DNA of 64,000 nucleotides from Tabrizicola thermarum (GTDB lineage Bacteria; Pseudomonadota; Alphaproteobacteria; Rhodobacterales; Rhodobacteraceae), in contig NZ_QMJY01000010.1 of NCBI RefSeq assembly GCF_003574395.1, positions 1 through 64,000 of the forward strand, given 5' to 3'. Below are positions 61,288 to 64,000 of this stretch, in pieces. A model generated the notes under the pieces. It saw nothing but the letters and a program-made list of their open reading frames with translations. It was not told where the DNA came from and did not search any database. Both the position numbers and the translations under genes were made by a program. The stretch's first letter is position 1; each line of letters starts with the position of its first letter.

Positions 61288-62079
61288 TCAGGCCGAGCGC
61301 GCGGCGGCGGCGGGACGCCAGCCCCCAGCCCAGGCGGCGGCGGCCTGACCGAAGGCCTGGAACAGGGGGCGCGAGACGGGATCGTTGCCCGCGTTCCATT
61401 CGGGGTGCCATTGCACCGACAGGGTAAAGCCGGGCGCATCCTTGACATATATCGCCTCGGGCGTGCCGTCCGGGGCATGGCCCTCGATCACGATGCGACT
61501 GCCCGGACGGGCGATGCCCTGGCCGTGCAGGGTGTTCGTCATCACCTCGCGCGCGCCCAGCAGGCGGTGGAACACCCCGCCTTCGGTGAAGGTCACGCTG
61601 TGGCGGAGCGCGAAACATTCCTCCAGCGTGCCATCGGGCGGCATCCGGTGGTTCATTCGCCCCGGCAGATCGCGGATTTCCGGGTGCAGCGTGCCGCCCA
61701 TGGCCACGTTCACCTCCTGAAACCCCCGGCAGATGCCAAGGAAGGGCTGGCCGCGATCGACGCAGGCGCGGATCAGGGGCAGCGTGATCGCATCGCGGCC
61801 CCGGTCGAAGGCGCCATGGGCGGGGGTCTCTTCCTCGCCATACTCGCTGGGATGGACGTTCGGGCGCCCGCCGGTCAGCAGAAACCCGTCGCAGAGGTCA
61901 AGCAGTTCCTCGACACTGATGTAACGCGGGTCGGACGGGATGATGAGGGGCATGCAGCCCGCAACCTCGGCCACGGCGGCGGTGTTCATCGTTCCGGCGG
62001 AATGGGACGGATAACTGCCGTTGATGAGGTAGCTGTTGCCGATGATCCCGACGACGGGCCTCTGCCCCTTGCGCTTCAC
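61288..62079 (-). CDS. Peptidase C26 (gamma-glutamyl-gamma-aminobutyrate hydrolase-like)
   Basis: A class I glutamine-amidotransferase-like hydrolase. The nucleophile Cys is in PFLGICRGFQEVNVAMGG, and the His-Glu pair in SVQWHPEWNAG. The N-terminus RPVVGIIGNSYLINGSYPSH and DGFLLTGGRPNVHPSEYGEE are typical of PuuD-like C26 enzymes, which release glutamate from gamma-glutamyl compounds in polyamine breakdown. I place the start at GTG 62079 (263 aa, close to family length). GTG 62088 and ATG 62181 are alternatives; the 34 added residues of the latter are Cys-rich and unlike the family. No polyamine genes are adjacent. It is divergent from the DUF305 gene. Confidence 0.82.
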   Translation of the reverse strand: MKRKGQRPVVGIIGNSYLINGSYPSHSAGTMNTAAVAEVAGCMPLIIPSDPRYISVEELLDLCDGFLLTGGRPNVHPSEYGEEETPAHGAFDRGRDAITLPLIRACVDRGQPFLGICRGFQEVNVAMGGTLHPEIRDLPGRMNHRMPPDGTLEECFALRHSVTFTEGGVFHRLLGAREVMTNTLHGQGIARPGSRIVIEGHAPDGTPEAIYVKDAPGFTLSVQWHPEWNAGNDPVSRPLFQAFGQAAAAWAGGWRPAAAARSA

Positions 62080-62217
62080 CCTGGCCACCGCTTCGCTGCT
62101 TTCCACCAGAGGCAGGATAGACCCATGTCCCGGCAGCGGAAAGGGGGGCAACCTGCACAGATCGCCTTCGGTCGTGCACATCCGCTGCACAATCGCACAT
62201 CACGTCGAAATGAGTTT

Positions 62218-62235
62218 CCTTCCCATGCAGGAAGG
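62218..62235. promoter_or_regulatory. CueR-like dyad upstream of the DUF305 gene
   Basis: CCTTCC (62218-62223) and GGAAGG (62230-62235) are inverted arms separated by CATGCA. E. coli CueR boxes have the same arms with a 7-base spacer, so this is one base shorter. It lies 39-56 bases upstream of the DUF305 ATG. A copper-responsive MerR site is plausible; no cueR gene is in the window. Confidence 0.45.
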
Positions 62236-62273
62236 TCGGAAAAACGGCGGAACCGAAACGAAGGAGACCTGCC

Positions 62274-62642
62274 ATGCTGAAACCTTTGACCCTTGCCCTG
62301 GGTATCGCCGCCGCAGCCGTCGGAGTTGCGGCCCTGGCGCAAGAGAAGATGACCGGCCACGAAGGCCACGCGATGATGGGTGACATGGGACCGGCCTCGA
62401 TGGCGTTCATGGAGGCCAACACCCGCATGCACGAAGGGATGGCGATCGAGTTCACCGGCAATGCCGATCTGGACTTCGTCAAGGGCATGATCCCGCACCA
62501 TCAGGGCGCGGTGGACATGGCGAAGATCGTGCTGGAACACGGCAAGGACCCCGAGGTGCGCAAGTTCGCGGAAGGCATCATCGCGGCGCAGGAGGCCGAG
62601 ATCAAATGGATGGAGGAGTGGCTGGCCCGGAACGGCGGCTGA
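62274..62642 (+). CDS. DUF305 family exported protein, 122 aa
   Basis: An N-terminal signal (1-22, LTLALGIAAAAVGVAALA, with signal cleavage near AQE) is followed by a His/Met-rich segment, KMTGHEGHAMMGDMG. The DUF305 four-helix domain has the hallmark FVKGMIPHHQGAVDMAKIVL and IIAAQEAEIKWMEEWL. DUF305 proteins are ferritin-like and several are linked to copper or silver handling in the periplasm. The Met/His-rich N-part would suit copper binding. GAAGGAG precedes the ATG. A CueR-like dyad upstream supports a metal role, but no metal transporter is adjacent. Confidence 0.9.
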   Translation: MLKPLTLALGIAAAAVGVAALAQEKMTGHEGHAMMGDMGPASMAFMEANTRMHEGMAIEFTGNADLDFVKGMIPHHQGAVDMAKIVLEHGKDPEVRKFAEGIIAAQEAEIKWMEEWLARNGG

Positions 62643-62696
62643 TCCGCTTGGCTTGTCGCGGCTGATGTGGTCCCCTTCCGGCAAACGGAGGGGGCC

Positions 62697-63650
62697 ATGC
62701 ATATCCTGATCCTTGGTGCTGCGGGCATGCTGGGCCGCAAGCTGGCGGCCGCGATCACCGGCGGTGCCCTGCCCTTCTCGCGGCTGACGCTGGCCGATGT
62801 GGTGGCCCCGCCGCCGGTGGATGGGGCGGCCACTCTGGCGCTGAACCTGGCCGATCCGGGTGCAGCGGCGATCCTGGTCAAGGACCGGCCGGACCTGATC
62901 TTCCATCTGGCCGCCGTCGTCTCGGGCGAGGCGGAGGTGGACCTGGCCAGGGGCTATGCGGTCAACCTCGACGCCTCGCGCGCGCTGTTCGATGCGATTG
63001 CGGCGATCCCCGGCTATTGCCCGCGGCTGGTCTTCGCTTCCTCGCTGGCGGTCTTCGGCGCGCCCTTCCCGAAGGTCATTCCGGACGATTTCCACCTGAC
63101 CCCGCGCACGAGTTACGGGACGCAGAAGGCGATGACGGAGCTGCTGCTGTCCGACTATTCGCGCCGGGGGCTTCTGGACGGCATCGCGCTGCGGTTGCCC
63201 ACGATCTGCATCCGACCGGGGGCGCCGAACCGGGCGGCCTCGGGTTTCTATTCCTCGATCCTGCGCGAGCCGTTGAACGGGTTGCCCGCCGTGCTGCCCG
63301 TCCGCGACAGCCTGCGGCACTGGTTCGCCAGCCCGCGCGCCGCGACCGGCTTCTTCCTGCGGGCGGCCAGCCTCGATACCGCCACGCTGACGGCCAGCCG
63401 CGCGCTGACGATGCCTGGCCTGTCGGCGAGCATTGCCGAGATGATCGAGGCGCTGCGGCGCGTGGCAGGACAAGCGGCGGTGGACCTGATCCGCCACGAG
63501 CCGGACCCGGTGATCGAGGCCATCGTCACCCCCTGGGCCGAGGCCTGCGAGGCCGCGACCGCCCGGTCGCTGGGCTTCGTGGCCGAGACCAGCTTCGACG
63601 AGATCATCCGCATCTATCTGGAAGACGATCACCCGTCCCGAAGCATTTGA
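62697..63650 (+). CDS. NAD-dependent sugar-acid epimerase/dehydratase family protein, DenD-like
   Basis: An extended short-chain dehydrogenase (317 residues). The Rossmann motif is MHILILGAAGMLGRKLAAAI, and the catalytic Ser-Tyr-Lys set lies in FASSLAVFG and RTSYGTQKAMTELLL (YxxxK). The substrate-side pattern IALRLPTICIRPGAPNRAAS resembles D-erythronate dehydrogenase DenD, which oxidises four-carbon sugar acids. The partner genes of that pathway (kinase, DUF1537/OtnK, OtnC, OtnI) are absent here, so the substrate is a family-level inference. ATG 62697 follows GGAGGGGG; an upstream GTG is rejected. Confidence 0.85.
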   Translation: MHILILGAAGMLGRKLAAAITGGALPFSRLTLADVVAPPPVDGAATLALNLADPGAAAILVKDRPDLIFHLAAVVSGEAEVDLARGYAVNLDASRALFDAIAAIPGYCPRLVFASSLAVFGAPFPKVIPDDFHLTPRTSYGTQKAMTELLLSDYSRRGLLDGIALRLPTICIRPGAPNRAASGFYSSILREPLNGLPAVLPVRDSLRHWFASPRAATGFFLRAASLDTATLTASRALTMPGLSASIAEMIEALRRVAGQAAVDLIRHEPDPVIEAIVTPWAEACEAATARSLGFVAETSFDEIIRIYLEDDHPSRSI

Positions 63651-63691
63651 TTCAAAATGTCTTTCTCTTCTGAAAATATCCCACGGGAGGT

Positions 63692-63714
63692 CCGGAGGGT
63701 GTGAAACCCTCCGG
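63692..63714. terminator. Shared terminator-like hairpin between convergent genes
   Basis: CCGGAGGGT (63692-63700) pairs with ACCCTCCGG (63706-63714), loop GTGAA. It lies midway between the convergent ends of the DenD-like gene and the aminotransferase gene. Neither side has a strong T-run, but the position suits a bidirectional terminator. Confidence 0.5.
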
Positions 63715-63735
63715 GGCCAGCCAAGGGCGCGGCGG

Positions 63736-64000
63736 TCAGGCTGCGGTGCCGATGACCCGCGCGGCGGCGGCCAGCGCCCCTTCCCCGTGGGGAATGTCCA
63801 GCGCGATCATCCCGGCCTCCATCACCGCCAGCGCGCCAAGGGTCATGTGGGCGTTCACATGGCCCATGTGGCCCACCCGCAGAAAGCCGTGATAGGCCGG
63901 GTCGGTCGAGGGTGCCATGCCAAGGCCGATGCCCAGCGTGACGCCGGCCTGCTTCTCGCACCAGTCGCGCAGGCGCGTGGCGTGGGGCGCCCCCAACCGG
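63736..64000 (-). CDS. Class V aminotransferase (alanine/serine-glyoxylate aminotransferase-like), C-terminal part
   Basis: The frame runs off the window end at 64000; the last 87 residues are visible. They read LRDWCEKQAGVTLGIGLGMA, then FLRVGHMGHVNAHMTLGALA and the helix AGMIALDIPHGEGALAAAAR. The segment RVGHMGHVN is the conserved C-terminal motif of alanine-glyoxylate/serine-glyoxylate aminotransferases, which use PLP to convert glyoxylate to glycine. The catalytic Lys lies upstream, outside the window. The exact amino-group donor cannot be assigned. Confidence 0.85.
   Translation of the reverse strand, partial: RLGAPHATRLRDWCEKQAGVTLGIGLGMAPSTDPAYHGFLRVGHMGHVNAHMTLGALAVMEAGMIALDIPHGEGALAAAARVIGTAA

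Overview
The window reads as a chromosomal segment of a high-GC alphaproteobacterium, most likely of the Rhodobacter/Paracoccus group (Rhodobacteraceae in the broad sense). Signs are the C4-pathway 5-aminolevulinate synthase (hemA) with an FNR-type box upstream, a direct-repeat LexA box (GTTC-N7-GTTC) before uvrA, a DUF1127 microprotein, a bactofilin/M23 pair, and the aroB-aroK / xerD / CNNM-CorC arrangement. Base use is even across the window, and I see no insertion sequence, prophage, integron or CRISPR array.

Layout. 1-6250: the end of gap, a DUF1127 microprotein, a membrane HisKA_2 histidine kinase, coaD, a CBS-pair protein, a LysR regulator divergent from mmsA, a Crp/Fnr regulator and a DUF2892 membrane protein. 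6270-16800: uvrA, a rhodanese, two MFS transporters, a HExxH secreted protein, lpd with a coupled methyltransferase, DUF924, DUF3147 and queA. 16800-25930: a very large AsmA-type envelope protein overlapping queA, a 1-Cys-looking peroxiredoxin, two abutting perfect 24-bp palindromes, a DUF455 ferritin-like protein, an overlapping M23 peptidase-bactofilin pair, a DHA2 drug exporter and DUF2189. 26030-36060: prfB, PBP1A, an AmiC-type amidase, a DsbA-like protein, ispG, a RodZ-like protein and hemA; cell-wall work dominates here. 36250-40260: an M20 peptidase, a GNAT enzyme, small envelope proteins, two identical tRNA-Asp(GTC) genes, each with its own promoter, and a pirin. 40590-48580: a probable uptake operon made of a CocE-type hydrolase, a Tat-exported family 5 solute-binding protein, two permeases, a fused double ATPase and a phosphodiesterase.

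48910-54870 is the most unusual stretch. A BTAD/SARP-type regulator carrying TPRs converges on a 125-residue orphan, which is divergent from a two-gene unit encoding a stand-alone YcaO protein and an animal-type heme peroxidase; a small lipoprotein follows. I do not recognise this combination as a described system. It could be a peptide- or protein-modification pathway, but no substrate is proven from sequence.

54870-64000: aroB-aroK, a 44-residue membrane microprotein overlapping a 526-residue exported protein of unknown role, xerD, a CNNM/CorC protein, a flavodoxin-domain protein, a C26 glutamine amidohydrolase, a DUF305 protein behind a CueR-like dyad, a DenD-like dehydrogenase, and the C-terminal part of a class V aminotransferase cut by the window edge.

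Tight overlaps (ATGA, GTGA, TGATG) couple AsmA-queA-DUF3147, lpd-methyltransferase, aroK-aroB and the two ABC permeases. Many start codons were moved inward from the longest reading frame, on the basis of family length and ribosome-binding sites.
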